DNA from: Actinobacteria bacterium UBA3028
GTDB taxonomy: Bacteria; Actinomycetota; Actinomycetes; Nanopelagicales; Nanopelagicaceae
Assembly: GCA_002367715.1 (NCBI GenBank)
Contig: DFDL01000039.1
Coordinates: 1-32,168 of the forward strand
Length of the DNA: 32,168 nt
Reading direction: 5' to 3'
Part shown: in pieces, positions 14,830-22,754 of the stretch
How the letters are laid out: each line of letters starts with the position of its first letter
Position numbering within the stretch: position 1 is the first letter of the stretch
Translations under genes and position numbers: made by a program
The notes under the pieces: model-generated
Databases searched by the model: none
The model's input: the letters and a program-made list of their open reading frames with translations, nothing else
What the model was told of the DNA's origin: nothing

Positions 14830-15936
14830 GTGGGTCGCATCCTGCTGGTAACTATTCAACAGGCGTTGCGCAGTGTGGCTCTAACCCTATTTCCACTTAG
14901 CTTTATCGCACTATTTGCCTGGTCTACCGCTGGCAGTGCGACAGGAAATACATCAGATCCGATTCGAGCGGCAATCTGGCTCTGGCTTGGTAGCCACTTG
15001 ATTCCCTTTGAAATCTTTGATTTAGCGCAAAATTCCGATATCCCAAGTGGTGCACTTAGTTATCTTCCACTTGGCGCAGCCATATTTCCGTGGCTTGCGG
15101 TGCGAAGTGGTTATCGCCGCGCTAGTGAATTCTTAGATAATCCTAGAGGCGCAAGGTCTTTTGTAATTATTTGGTACACCGCAATTGCGGTTGGAGCTGC
15201 CTACTTCTCGCAGAGCTCTAATATCAAGCCAAATCTGCTACTAACTCCCATCTTTATCCTCTTTATTTCAGCAAGCGCAACGATAGAATTTCAATCTAGA
15301 GCCTTTGATCGATTTAAATTATTAGTCAATCTCTTTCTAGCACTTCTTGGACTTGTGGCGATAACTATTAGTATCACACTTGCCCTTCACTTTGAAATAG
15401 TTAAATCTCTGGCAATTGTTATACAACCTGGAATTATGGGTGGGATTTTATTTACTGTGCTACAGGTTTTATATCTGCCAAATATTATTCTTGCTGGACT
15501 TTCTTATCTTTTTGGCTTTGGATTTTCGGTCGGTACCAACACCCAGATTTCACCGTTTGAAATAGATGTAAATTCACTACCTGCAATCCCGGTACTTGGA
15601 GCGCTCCCAACCACTGCGCACCCGCTATTTTTGCTAGCACTGGCGATTCCAATCGCAATGATCGCACTTAATCAAAGGCTAATTTTCAAGAACAATGAAG
15701 GATTTAAATCTAGGCACCTTGAAAGCTTAAAGATAATTCTGCCTCTGCTCCTTACTCTAGGTGCGCTCTCTTACTTCGCAGGCGGAACACTATTGACCCA
15801 AGCGATGGCGCCATTTGGAATTACTTGGTGGCACATTCCAGCGATCTTTGCAGTTTCACAGGCGGTCATATTGATTCTCGCCCTATACATACCGAAGTTA
15901 GTAGGGTCGATTAGAGCCCATATAGGGCGAATTTAA
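14830..15936 (+). CDS. DUF6350-type polytopic membrane protein
   Basis: This 368-residue protein is very hydrophobic, with roughly eight to ten membrane segments separated by short loops. It contains the wording typical of the actinobacterial DUF6350 family, including YLPNIILAGLSYLFG, then GFSVGTNTQISPF and LPAIPVLGALP. The function is unknown to me. GTG at 14830 is the likely start, 5 bases after sucD. The stop is directly followed by the purN ATG. The position between sucD and purN is conserved in Actinobacteria, which supports the family call. Confidence 0.8.
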   Translation: MGRILLVTIQQALRSVALTLFPLSFIALFAWSTAGSATGNTSDPIRAAIWLWLGSHLIPFEIFDLAQNSDIPSGALSYLPLGAAIFPWLAVRSGYRRASEFLDNPRGARSFVIIWYTAIAVGAAYFSQSSNIKPNLLLTPIFILFISASATIEFQSRAFDRFKLLVNLFLALLGLVAITISITLALHFEIVKSLAIVIQPGIMGGILFTVLQVLYLPNIILAGLSYLFGFGFSVGTNTQISPFEIDVNSLPAIPVLGALPTTAHPLFLLALAIPIAMIALNQRLIFKNNEGFKSRHLESLKIILPLLLTLGALSYFAGGTLLTQAMAPFGITWWHIPAIFAVSQAVILILALYIPKLVGSIRAHIGRI

Positions 15937-16506
15937 ATGCGCCTAGTCTTATTGGCCTCGGGCACAGGAACACTTGCCCAAGCGATAATTGATGCAGAGA
16001 AGAGTCAGCTTTTGGATTGTGAAATCTCTGCTGTTATCTCGGATAGAGACTCAAACGCACTTAAACGAGCGCAAGATGCTGGGATTAGAGCCGAATATCT
16101 ACCAATGCAGCCTGATCGCAAAGTTTGGGAGCTGCAGTTAGCTAATCTGATTTCAGCGCTAAAAGTAGATCTCGTCGTGAGCGTCGGTTTTATGCGAGTT
16201 CTCTCGGCAGAGTTCGTGGCCAAATTTCCTACCATCAACACTCACCCCTCGCTCCTTCCGAAGTTTCCGGGAGCTCATGGCGTCAGAGACGCTCTTGCAT
16301 CGGGAGATATAAAAACCGGAGCTACCGTTCATTGGGTCGATGCTGAGGTGGATACGGGGGAAATTATCAGCCAGCGAGAGGTTCCAATTTATCCGGCAGA
16401 TGATGAATCTAGCCTGCATGAGCGCATTAAGATTGTCGAACGCTCACTAATAGTTGAAACACTAACTGACCTGATAAAAATTAGAAAAATGGAATTGCGA
16501 GGCTAG
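15937..16506 (+). CDS. purN: Phosphoribosylglycinamide formyltransferase (GART)
   Basis: PurN transfers a formyl group from 10-formyl-THF to GAR, step 3 of purine synthesis. It has 189 residues, the typical length. It has an N-terminal LLASGTGTLAQAI phosphate-binding loop (5-17), DLVVSVGFMRVL and the catalytic trio N101, H103 (INTHPSLLP) and D139 (HWVDAEVDTG). The ATG directly follows the stop of the membrane protein and purH begins 4 bases after its stop, so it is within the operon. Confidence 0.97.
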   Translation: MRLVLLASGTGTLAQAIIDAEKSQLLDCEISAVISDRDSNALKRAQDAGIRAEYLPMQPDRKVWELQLANLISALKVDLVVSVGFMRVLSAEFVAKFPTINTHPSLLPKFPGAHGVRDALASGDIKTGATVHWVDAEVDTGEIISQREVPIYPADDESSLHERIKIVERSLIVETLTDLIKIRKMELRG

Positions 16507-16510
16507 CTAA

Positions 16511-18049
16511 ATGGAACGCAAAAAAATAGCTCGAGCCTTAATAAGCGTCTTTGATAAAACTGGCCTTGTTCCATTGGGTAGAGAGCTTGAAAAAAATGGA
16601 GTTAAGATTTTATCAACTGGCTCTACCGCCAAAATATTGCGCGAGTCTGGCATAAAAGTACAAGAGGTTGAGGAATACACAGGATTTCCAGAGTTACTAG
16701 GTGGTCGAGTTAAAACACTTCACCCAAGAATTCATAGCGGTATTTTGGCAGATCAGAATAATCCAGAGCATTTAGCAGAACTAGCTTCCCAAAATATCGA
16801 AGCCTTTGATTTGATAATTGTTAATCTCTATCCTTTTACCCAAACCATTGCTAGCGGAGGCGAATTTGAAGAGTGCATCGAGCAGATTGATATCGGCGGA
16901 CCAAGTATGTTGCGCGGCGCTGCTAAGAATCACGGCTCAGTAGCGGTTATTTCAGATCCATCACAGTATGAGCTACTAACAACTGCGCTTAACAAGGGCG
17001 GTTTTTCCCTAACTGAACGGCGCGAACTTGCGCTGAGTGTATTTCGTCGTACAGCGGAATATGACATTGCAATCGCTAATTGGCTCGCATCCAAATCAGA
17101 TGTTGATGATTGGCAGGCAAAGGTCTGGAGCAAAATAACTGATCTTAGGTATGGTGAAAATCCACACCAAGAAGCGGCCGTTTATTTTGAAGCGGGCGCC
17201 AAATCAGGAGTAAGTAGTGCAACCCAACACCACGGCAAAGAGATGTCATTTAATAATTACACTGATAGCGATGCTGCGATTCGGGCTGCATTTGATCACA
17301 ACGAACCTTGTGTTGCAATAATTAAACATGCCAATCCTTGTGGCATTGCAATCGCTGAAGATATAGCCACCGCTTATTTAGCTGCCCATGAATGTGATCC
17401 AGTTTCGGCATTTGGTGGGGTTGTTGCAGCCAATCGTGAGATTTCTACCAAAATGGCCGAGGCGCTATCTGAGATATTTACCGAAGTGGTTATTGCGCCC
17501 GGTTACGAGAAAGGTGCAATTGAAATTCTTGCCAAAAAACCTTCAATTAGAATCCTTGAAATTTCTGACTTTAAACAATCACCCAAAGAGTTGCGCCCGA
17601 TATCTGGCGGCCTGCTGATTCAAGATAGTGATTTAATTGATGCCAGCGGTGATGACTCTACAAATTGGGAGCAAGTTTCAGGACCAGTAATTAGCAATGA
17701 GCTTATGCGCGATTTAGATTTTGCTTGGCGGAGTGTTCGCTCTGTCAAGAGTAATGCAATCCTATTGGCAAAGAATGGCGCCTCGGTAGGTGTTGGAATG
17801 GGACAGGTCAATCGAGTTGATAGCGCCAGGCTTGCAGTTAACCGAGCAGGTAATAGGGCAGAGGGAAGTGTCGCTGCAAGTGATGCCTTCTTCCCTTTTG
17901 CCGATGGCCTACAAATTCTTTTGGATGCAGGAGTAAGTGCAGTTGTAGCCCCTGGCGGAAGTGTTCGAGATAATGAAGTAATTGCTGCGGCAAAAAGTGC
18001 AAATATCGCCTTGTTCTTGACGGGAGTACGCCATTTTTCACATGCCTAG
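16511..18049 (+). CDS. purH: Bifunctional AICAR formyltransferase/IMP cyclohydrolase
   Basis: PurH performs the last two steps of IMP synthesis. It has 512 residues, the normal length. The N-terminal MGS-like cyclohydrolase domain has LISVFDKTGL, LSTGSTAKIL, GRVKTLHPRIHSG and DLIIVNLYPF. The C-terminal AICAR transformylase has DLRYGENPHQ, catalytic K272-H273 in KHANPCG, SAFGGVVAANR, VKSNAILLA and DAFFPFADG. It lies next to purN and upstream of folD, which supplies the 10-formyl-THF both enzymes need. Confidence 0.98.
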   Translation: MERKKIARALISVFDKTGLVPLGRELEKNGVKILSTGSTAKILRESGIKVQEVEEYTGFPELLGGRVKTLHPRIHSGILADQNNPEHLAELASQNIEAFDLIIVNLYPFTQTIASGGEFEECIEQIDIGGPSMLRGAAKNHGSVAVISDPSQYELLTTALNKGGFSLTERRELALSVFRRTAEYDIAIANWLASKSDVDDWQAKVWSKITDLRYGENPHQEAAVYFEAGAKSGVSSATQHHGKEMSFNNYTDSDAAIRAAFDHNEPCVAIIKHANPCGIAIAEDIATAYLAAHECDPVSAFGGVVAANREISTKMAEALSEIFTEVVIAPGYEKGAIEILAKKPSIRILEISDFKQSPKELRPISGGLLIQDSDLIDASGDDSTNWEQVSGPVISNELMRDLDFAWRSVRSVKSNAILLAKNGASVGVGMGQVNRVDSARLAVNRAGNRAEGSVAASDAFFPFADGLQILLDAGVSAVVAPGGSVRDNEVIAAAKSANIALFLTGVRHFSHA

Positions 18050-18072
18050 TTCTTGCAGATAGGATTTGCAAC

Positions 18073-18909
18073 ATGAGCGCAAAAATTCTAGATGGCAGAG
18101 CAACTGCTGCCACTATCAAAGAGGAGTTGCGGCAAGTAGTCTCTAAAATGGATAGGAAGCCAGGTCTTGGAACAATTCTCGTCGGAGATGATCCTGGTTC
18201 ACACTCATATGTTGGCGGAAAACATAAGGATTGTGCGCAAGTTGGAATCAATTCAATCCGTATAGATCTACCAAATAGTGCATCTGAGAAGGATGTTCTC
18301 GCTGCAATCTCTGATCTGAATAACAGCAGTGAGTGCACGGGCTACATCGTTCAATTGCCACTACCAAAGGGAATCAACTCTAATTTAATTTTAGAGAGTA
18401 TCGATCCGGATAAAGATGCTGATGGTCTTCACCCGCTTAATTTGGGCAAGTTGGTAATTGGCGAAAAGGCGCCTATTGCATGTACTCCACGAGCAATCTT
18501 AGAATTACTAAATAGATACTCAATTAGCACTTCTGGTAGCGAGATAGTAATTATGGGTCGCGGCTTAACAGTAGGGCGACCACTTGGTCTGCTCTTATCA
18601 ATGCGCGGAAGTGATGCGACTATAACAATTACTCATACCAAGACGATTGATGTAATTTCACATACCAAGCGCGCGGATATAATCATTGCAGCAATTGGAA
18701 GTCCGCATTTCTTGAGAGCAAACGCTATAAAGCCTGGTGCGATAGTTTTGGATGTAGGAATTACCCGTACCGATGCGGGATTGTTGGGGGACGTTCATCC
18801 AGATGTTTCAGAGGTTGCATCAGCGATTTCACCGACACCTGGCGGAGTTGGGCCTATGACTCGAGCGATGTTACTTTCCAATGTTGTTGAAATGGCTCTG
18901 GCCAAATAA
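18073..18909 (+). CDS. folD: Methylene-THF dehydrogenase/methenyl-THF cyclohydrolase FolD
   Basis: FolD interconverts 5,10-methylene-THF and 10-formyl-THF with NADP+. It has 278 residues. The catalytic Tyr and Lys are Y46 and K50 in SYVGGKHKD. Other signatures are VQLPLP, DADGLHP, the NADP loop MGRGLTVGRPLG, TKRADIIIAAIG and PTPGGVGPMTRAML. It feeds PurN and PurH upstream. The DUF3017 gene starts within its stop codon. Confidence 0.97.
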   Translation: MSAKILDGRATAATIKEELRQVVSKMDRKPGLGTILVGDDPGSHSYVGGKHKDCAQVGINSIRIDLPNSASEKDVLAAISDLNNSSECTGYIVQLPLPKGINSNLILESIDPDKDADGLHPLNLGKLVIGEKAPIACTPRAILELLNRYSISTSGSEIVIMGRGLTVGRPLGLLLSMRGSDATITITHTKTIDVISHTKRADIIIAAIGSPHFLRANAIKPGAIVLDVGITRTDAGLLGDVHPDVSEVASAISPTPGGVGPMTRAMLLSNVVEMALAK

Positions 18910-19148
18910 TGAAAATTGCAATTGAGAGGCTTAATATTCTCGCTTTTTTGCTAATTGGAATTGGGATTTTACTTGGCATATTTGATGTAGTCCGGACTGG
19001 CTCATTCGCAATTGCCATTGGAGCTGGAGCCATCATAATTTCCAAATATTTACGCTCAAATAGACGTCGTAAGATCGAATTAATTCTGCCACTGGCGATG
19101 GCATCCCTACTTTTTGTGGTGGCGCTCACACTGCCTCATGCCAAGTAA
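18909..19148 (+). CDS. DUF3017-like small membrane protein
   Basis: This 79-residue protein has two or three hydrophobic helices (about residues 8-25, 30-45 and 58-74) and a basic cluster SNRRRK between the last two. Its size, topology and place directly after folD, with a one-base TAATG overlap, fit the actinobacterial DUF3017 family. Function unknown. Confidence 0.75.
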   Translation: MKIAIERLNILAFLLIGIGILLGIFDVVRTGSFAIAIGAGAIIISKYLRSNRRRKIELILPLAMASLLFVVALTLPHAK

Positions 19149-19208
19149 CATTTAGCCATTGCAGTTGAATCGATTTTAAATTTTCGAAGTTAAGAGAGAG
19201 AAGAGAGC

Positions 19209-20165
19209 ATGAACAGATCAGGAAAAGTAACAGTTATTGGTTCAGGTTTTTACGGCTCAACAACAGCGCTACGCCTAGCTGAATATGACATCTTTGAGAC
19301 CGTAGTACTTACAGATATTTTAGAAGGTAAGCCTGAAGGTCTCGCTTTAGATATGAACCAGTCTCGCTCGATTGAGGGTTTTGAGACCAAAATTATTGGT
19401 GCGACGACAACCGCTGACGGCCAAGGCTATGGCGCAACTGCAAACTCTGATGTTGTTGTAATTACAGCAGGACTTCCTCGCAAGCCAGGAATGAGCAGAA
19501 TGGATTTAATTGGTGTAAATGCCGGAATCGTTCGCGGCGTTGCAGAGAACATTGCAAAACATTCACCAAACGCCGTAATAATCGTGGTATCAAATCCTTT
19601 GGATGAGATGACTGCCCTAACCCAACTTGCTACCGCATTTCCTAAGAACCGGGTAATGGGGCAGGCTGGAATGTTAGATACTGCTCGCTTTACAAACTTT
19701 GTTGCAGAAGAATTAAAAGTTCCTGTCGCATCTGTGAAGACACTTACTCTTGGTTCTCATGGTGACACCATGGTTCCAGTACCAAGCCGTTGCACCGTAA
19801 ATGGCAAGGCACTTACTGAGCTTCTCGATTTGGCAAAAATTGCAGAGCTAGTAGATCGAACTCGAAATGGTGGCGCCGAAGTTGTTGCGCTATTAAAGAC
19901 GGGCTCTGCCTATTACGCCCCTTCTGCAGCAGCAGCCCGGATGGCCAAAGCCGTGAAGGAGGATTCAGGTGAAGTAATGCCGGTCTGTGCCTGGGTTGAT
20001 GGTGAATATGGAATCAGTGGGGTTTACCTTGGAGTTGAAGCTGAAATTGGCAAGAGCGGTGTTCAAAAGGTCGTTGAAAGCTCTCTAACCCCAACTGAAG
20101 TTGAAGCACTAAGAGAAGCAGCTGAAGCAGTTCGTGCAAAACAAGCAGATGTAAAAGATCTCTAA
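19209..20165 (+). CDS. mdh: Malate dehydrogenase, LDH-like type
   Basis: This 318-residue enzyme reversibly oxidises malate to oxaloacetate with NAD+. It has the Rossmann GSGFYGS (11-17) and an aspartate in LTDI, which favours NAD. R91 in LPRKPGMSR is the arginine that selects malate over lactate, and R97 is the second substrate arginine. VSNPLDEMT and the catalytic His in LGSHGDTMVP are present. The ATG follows AGAGAGAAGAGAG, a purine-rich ribosome binding site. It lies 60 bases after the DUF3017 gene, so it could share the operon or have its own promoter. Confidence 0.95.
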   Translation: MNRSGKVTVIGSGFYGSTTALRLAEYDIFETVVLTDILEGKPEGLALDMNQSRSIEGFETKIIGATTTADGQGYGATANSDVVVITAGLPRKPGMSRMDLIGVNAGIVRGVAENIAKHSPNAVIIVVSNPLDEMTALTQLATAFPKNRVMGQAGMLDTARFTNFVAEELKVPVASVKTLTLGSHGDTMVPVPSRCTVNGKALTELLDLAKIAELVDRTRNGGAEVVALLKTGSAYYAPSAAAARMAKAVKEDSGEVMPVCAWVDGEYGISGVYLGVEAEIGKSGVQKVVESSLTPTEVEALREAAEAVRAKQADVKDL

Positions 20166-20217
20166 TACTAAGAAAAGATTTAATTAGAAGTGAATTAACT
20201 AGAAAAGAGCCAAGTAA

Positions 20218-21432
20218 ATGTCGAAGATAAAGGTAGAAGGAACTGTAGTTGAGCTAGATGGCGATGAGATGACCCGCATTATCTGGTCATTCATTAAGGA
20301 TAAGTTGATCTTGCCTTATTTAGATGTAAACCTTGAGTATTACGACTTAGGAATGGAGCATCGAGATGCCACCAATGACCAGGTGACTATTGATGCGGCA
20401 AATGCGATCAAGAAGCATGGTGTTGGAATCAAATGCGCAACTATTACTCCAGATGAAGCGCGAGTAGAAGAATTTGGTCTAAAGAAGATGTGGAAGTCGC
20501 CAAATGGAACGATTAGAAATATCTTGGGTGGCGTAATTTTCCGTGAGCCAATTATTATGAAAAATGTTCCAAGGTTGGTCCCTAATTGGACTAAACCAAT
20601 TGTTATCGGCCGCCATGCCTTTGGTGATCAATACAAGGCAACAGATTTTAAAGTTCCAGGTCCGGGCACGCTAACGATGACATTTACCCCAAAAGATGGC
20701 ACTAAGCCGATGGAGTTTAATATCTTTGATTTTCCATCTGCAGGTGTAGCTATGGGAATGTATAACTTAGATGAATCAATCCGTGATTTTGCTCGAGCTT
20801 CAATGAATTATGGATTAATAAGAAATTATCCAGTATTTCTCTCTACAAAGAACACAATTTTAAAGGCTTACGATGGTCGCTTCAAAGATATCTTTGCTGA
20901 AATTTATGAGAGTGAATTTAAAGCGAAGTTTGGCACTGCCGGAATTACATATGAACACCGCTTAATTGATGACATGGTCGCAACCTCACTTCGCTGGGAG
21001 GGTGGATATGTCTGGGCCTGTAAGAATTATGATGGTGATGTTCAATCAGACACGGTCGCTCAAGGCTATGGCTCACTTGGTCTAATGACATCTGTATTGA
21101 TGACCCCAGATGGAAAGACCGTTGAATCAGAGGCAGCGCACGGAACAGTTACCCGCCACTACCGCGAGCACCAAGCTGGTAAGCAGACTTCAACAAACCC
21201 AATTGCATCAATCTTCGCATGGACTCAAGGCTTAGCGCATCGAGCGAAATTGGATAACAACCCCGCCCTTGCTGAGTTTGCAACTACCTTGGAGAAGGTC
21301 TGTGTACAGACCGTTGAATCGGGCAAGATGACAAAAGATTTAGCAATTCTGATCTCTAAAGATAGCCCTTGGTTAAATACCCAAGATTTCCTAGCGGCGA
21401 TTGATGAGAACCTAAAGAGCGCTCTCAAGTAA
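20218..21432 (+). CDS. icd: Isocitrate dehydrogenase (NADP+), type II dimeric
   Basis: This 404-residue enzyme decarboxylates isocitrate to 2-oxoglutarate. It belongs to the eukaryote-like dimeric class. Family features are VELDGDEMTRIIW near the start, CATITPDEARVEEF, WKSPNGTIRNILGG with the substrate Ser/Asn/Arg, VIFREPI, GRHAFGDQYKATD, DDMVATSLRWEGG, DGDVQSDTVAQGYGSLG and EAAHGTVTRHYREHQ. It ends the TCA/purine block and is followed by a strong hairpin. The 52-base gap after mdh holds short repeats and the ribosome binding site. Confidence 0.97.
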   Translation: MSKIKVEGTVVELDGDEMTRIIWSFIKDKLILPYLDVNLEYYDLGMEHRDATNDQVTIDAANAIKKHGVGIKCATITPDEARVEEFGLKKMWKSPNGTIRNILGGVIFREPIIMKNVPRLVPNWTKPIVIGRHAFGDQYKATDFKVPGPGTLTMTFTPKDGTKPMEFNIFDFPSAGVAMGMYNLDESIRDFARASMNYGLIRNYPVFLSTKNTILKAYDGRFKDIFAEIYESEFKAKFGTAGITYEHRLIDDMVATSLRWEGGYVWACKNYDGDVQSDTVAQGYGSLGLMTSVLMTPDGKTVESEAAHGTVTRHYREHQAGKQTSTNPIASIFAWTQGLAHRAKLDNNPALAEFATTLEKVCVQTVESGKMTKDLAILISKDSPWLNTQDFLAAIDENLKSALK

Positions 21433-21443
21433 CTTATTGCAGT

Positions 21444-21487
21444 AAGAAGCCCCGCATCCAAATCATGGAGGCGAGGCTTCTTTAATT
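21444..21487. terminator. Hairpin terminator between convergent icd and msiK
   Basis: An 8-bp outer stem (21444-21451 with 21475-21482, AAGAAGCC and GGCTTCTT) continues through two single mismatches into 3-bp plus 3-bp inner stems, with a 7-base loop at 21460-21466. TTTAATT follows on the plus strand. It lies between two converging genes and may serve both, although the T-run is better for icd. Confidence 0.85.
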
Positions 21488-21495
21488 ACTTGGCT

Positions 21496-22581
21496 TTAGT
21501 TAATTCGAAGCCCAGTATTTGCATCAAATAGGTGAATCACTGTTGCTATTGCGCTAACAGAGATTGTGTCACCAATTTTAGGTGGGTTCTTAGGATCTAG
21601 GCGAACAATTACTTGCGCACCCTCATCTGTCTCTTGAGCGAATTTAATGCTCTTATCAACTGGCTTTCCGTATATGAAGGCATCTGAGCCAAGCTCTTCA
21701 ACAACCTCTACAAGAACATCGAAACCACCTGAAGTTGCAGGTACAAAGCCTTCTGGACGGACACCGACTGTTACAACCGATCCAGCACTTGCTGGAACAT
21801 CTACAGTGAAGCCGCCAAGTTGTGCCTTGCCACGTGATACTGGAACTGTCAGAAGGTTCATAGCAGGTGAGCCAATAAATCCGGCAACGAAAGCATTTGC
21901 TGGACGCTCATAAAGATTTCTAGGGGTATCAACTTGCTGTAGCAAGCCATCTTTTAGAACTGCAACGCGATCACCCATGGTCATAGCTTCAACCTGGTCG
22001 TGAGTTACATAAACAGTTGTTATACCAAGACGACGTTGTAGTGCAGCAATTTGGGTACGGGTTGCAACGCGAAGCTTTGCATCCAAGTTAGATAGTGGCT
22101 CATCCATCAAGAAGACTTGTGGCTCACGAACAATTGCACGTCCCATTGCTACGCGCTGGCGTTGTCCACCAGATAGCGCCTTTGGCTTACGATCTAAATA
22201 ATCTTCAAGGTCTAGAAGTTTTGCTGCCTCTTTAACGCGGCGATCGCGTTCAGCTTTATCAACACCAGCAATTTTTAGCGCGAAGCCCATATTTTCTGCA
22301 ACTGACATATGTGGATAGAGCGCATATGACTGGAAAACCATCGCGATATCGCGATCTTTTGGCGCAATATGAGTTACATCCCTATCACCAATACGAATTG
22401 ATCCGGTATCAACTTCTTCTAGCCCTGCAAGCATGCGAAGTGATGTTGATTTTCCGCAACCTGATGGTCCTACTAGAACAAGGAACTCGCCATCATTAAT
22501 AGTTAGACTTAACTTATCTACAGCAGGCTTGGTGGTTCCTGGGTAGACGCGAGATGCATTTTCAAATACAACTGATGCCAT
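21496..22581 (-). CDS. msiK: Sugar ABC transporter ATP-binding protein, MsiK/UgpC type
   Basis: This 361-residue ATPase belongs to the carbohydrate-uptake class 1 group. It has Walker A GPSGCGKS (38-45), Q-loop Q84, signature LSGGQ (136-140), Walker B VFLMDEP (156-162), D-loop NLD, switch H194, and a C-terminal TOBE/OB regulatory domain (about 240-361) with VGVRPEGF. I chose the ATG at 22581 because GGAGAG precedes it. An upstream ATG at 22638 would add 19 residues lying inside the structured leader. No sugar-binding protein or permease genes adjoin it. In Actinobacteria one MsiK often energises several sugar importers, which fits an orphan gene. Confidence 0.93.
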   Translation of the reverse strand: MASVVFENASRVYPGTTKPAVDKLSLTINDGEFLVLVGPSGCGKSTSLRMLAGLEEVDTGSIRIGDRDVTHIAPKDRDIAMVFQSYALYPHMSVAENMGFALKIAGVDKAERDRRVKEAAKLLDLEDYLDRKPKALSGGQRQRVAMGRAIVREPQVFLMDEPLSNLDAKLRVATRTQIAALQRRLGITTVYVTHDQVEAMTMGDRVAVLKDGLLQQVDTPRNLYERPANAFVAGFIGSPAMNLLTVPVSRGKAQLGGFTVDVPASAGSVVTVGVRPEGFVPATSGGFDVLVEVVEELGSDAFIYGKPVDKSIKFAQETDEGAQVIVRLDPKNPPKIGDTISVSAIATVIHLFDANTGLRIN

Positions 22582-22720
22582 TTTTTCTCTCCTTCTCCGG
22601 GCAGGTACGTGCCCGACGATCCTTTGGATAAAGGCCAAACTAGATTTAAAGCCCGCTCGGTTGAGCGTGGGCCTAGGTTACGCGTCTGGGGGCCATCGCG
22701 CCACCCTTTTAGACGCAGCT
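22582..22720 (-). ncRNA. Structured 5' leader of msiK, probable msiK RNA motif
   Basis: On the minus strand four hairpins fill the leader. (1) 22716-22682: outer 6-bp stem GCGTCT/AGACGC, an AAAA bulge, then GGG-U-GGC paired with GCC-CCC around the loop GCGATG. (2) 22672-22651: GCCC-AC-GCTC, loop AACC, GAGCGGGC, followed by TTTAAAT. (3) 22639-22623: TTTGG and CCAAA. (4) 22615-22598: CGGGCA and TGCCCG, touching the ribosome binding site. The stretch is clearly GC-richer than nearby coding DNA. A conserved msiK RNA motif has been described computationally upstream of actinobacterial msiK genes. Membership here is inferred from context and structure. Confidence 0.65.
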
Positions 22721-22754
22721 CACAAGGTAAAGAAGTTACCCTTACGCTTGTGAG
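22719..22754. repeat. 8-bp inverted repeat between the msiK leader and the CNNM gene
   Basis: CTCACAAG (22719-22726) and CTTGTGAG (22747-22754) are perfect inverted copies separated by 20 bases. The pair covers the space where both divergent promoters must lie, and the right arm contains the likely GTG start of the CNNM gene. It may be an operator. Confidence 0.55.

Noticed and set aside
17838..18338. 166-residue open frame antisense to the purH end and folD
   Set aside because: It is a shadow of two well-supported genes; its protein is low-complexity and leucine/histidine-rich at the end.
22609..22749. N-terminal extension of the CNNM protein (47 residues from 22609)
   Set aside because: It lies in the hairpin-rich msiK leader, reads as arginine-rich low-quality sequence, and the conserved DUF21 helix begins just after the GTG at 22750.
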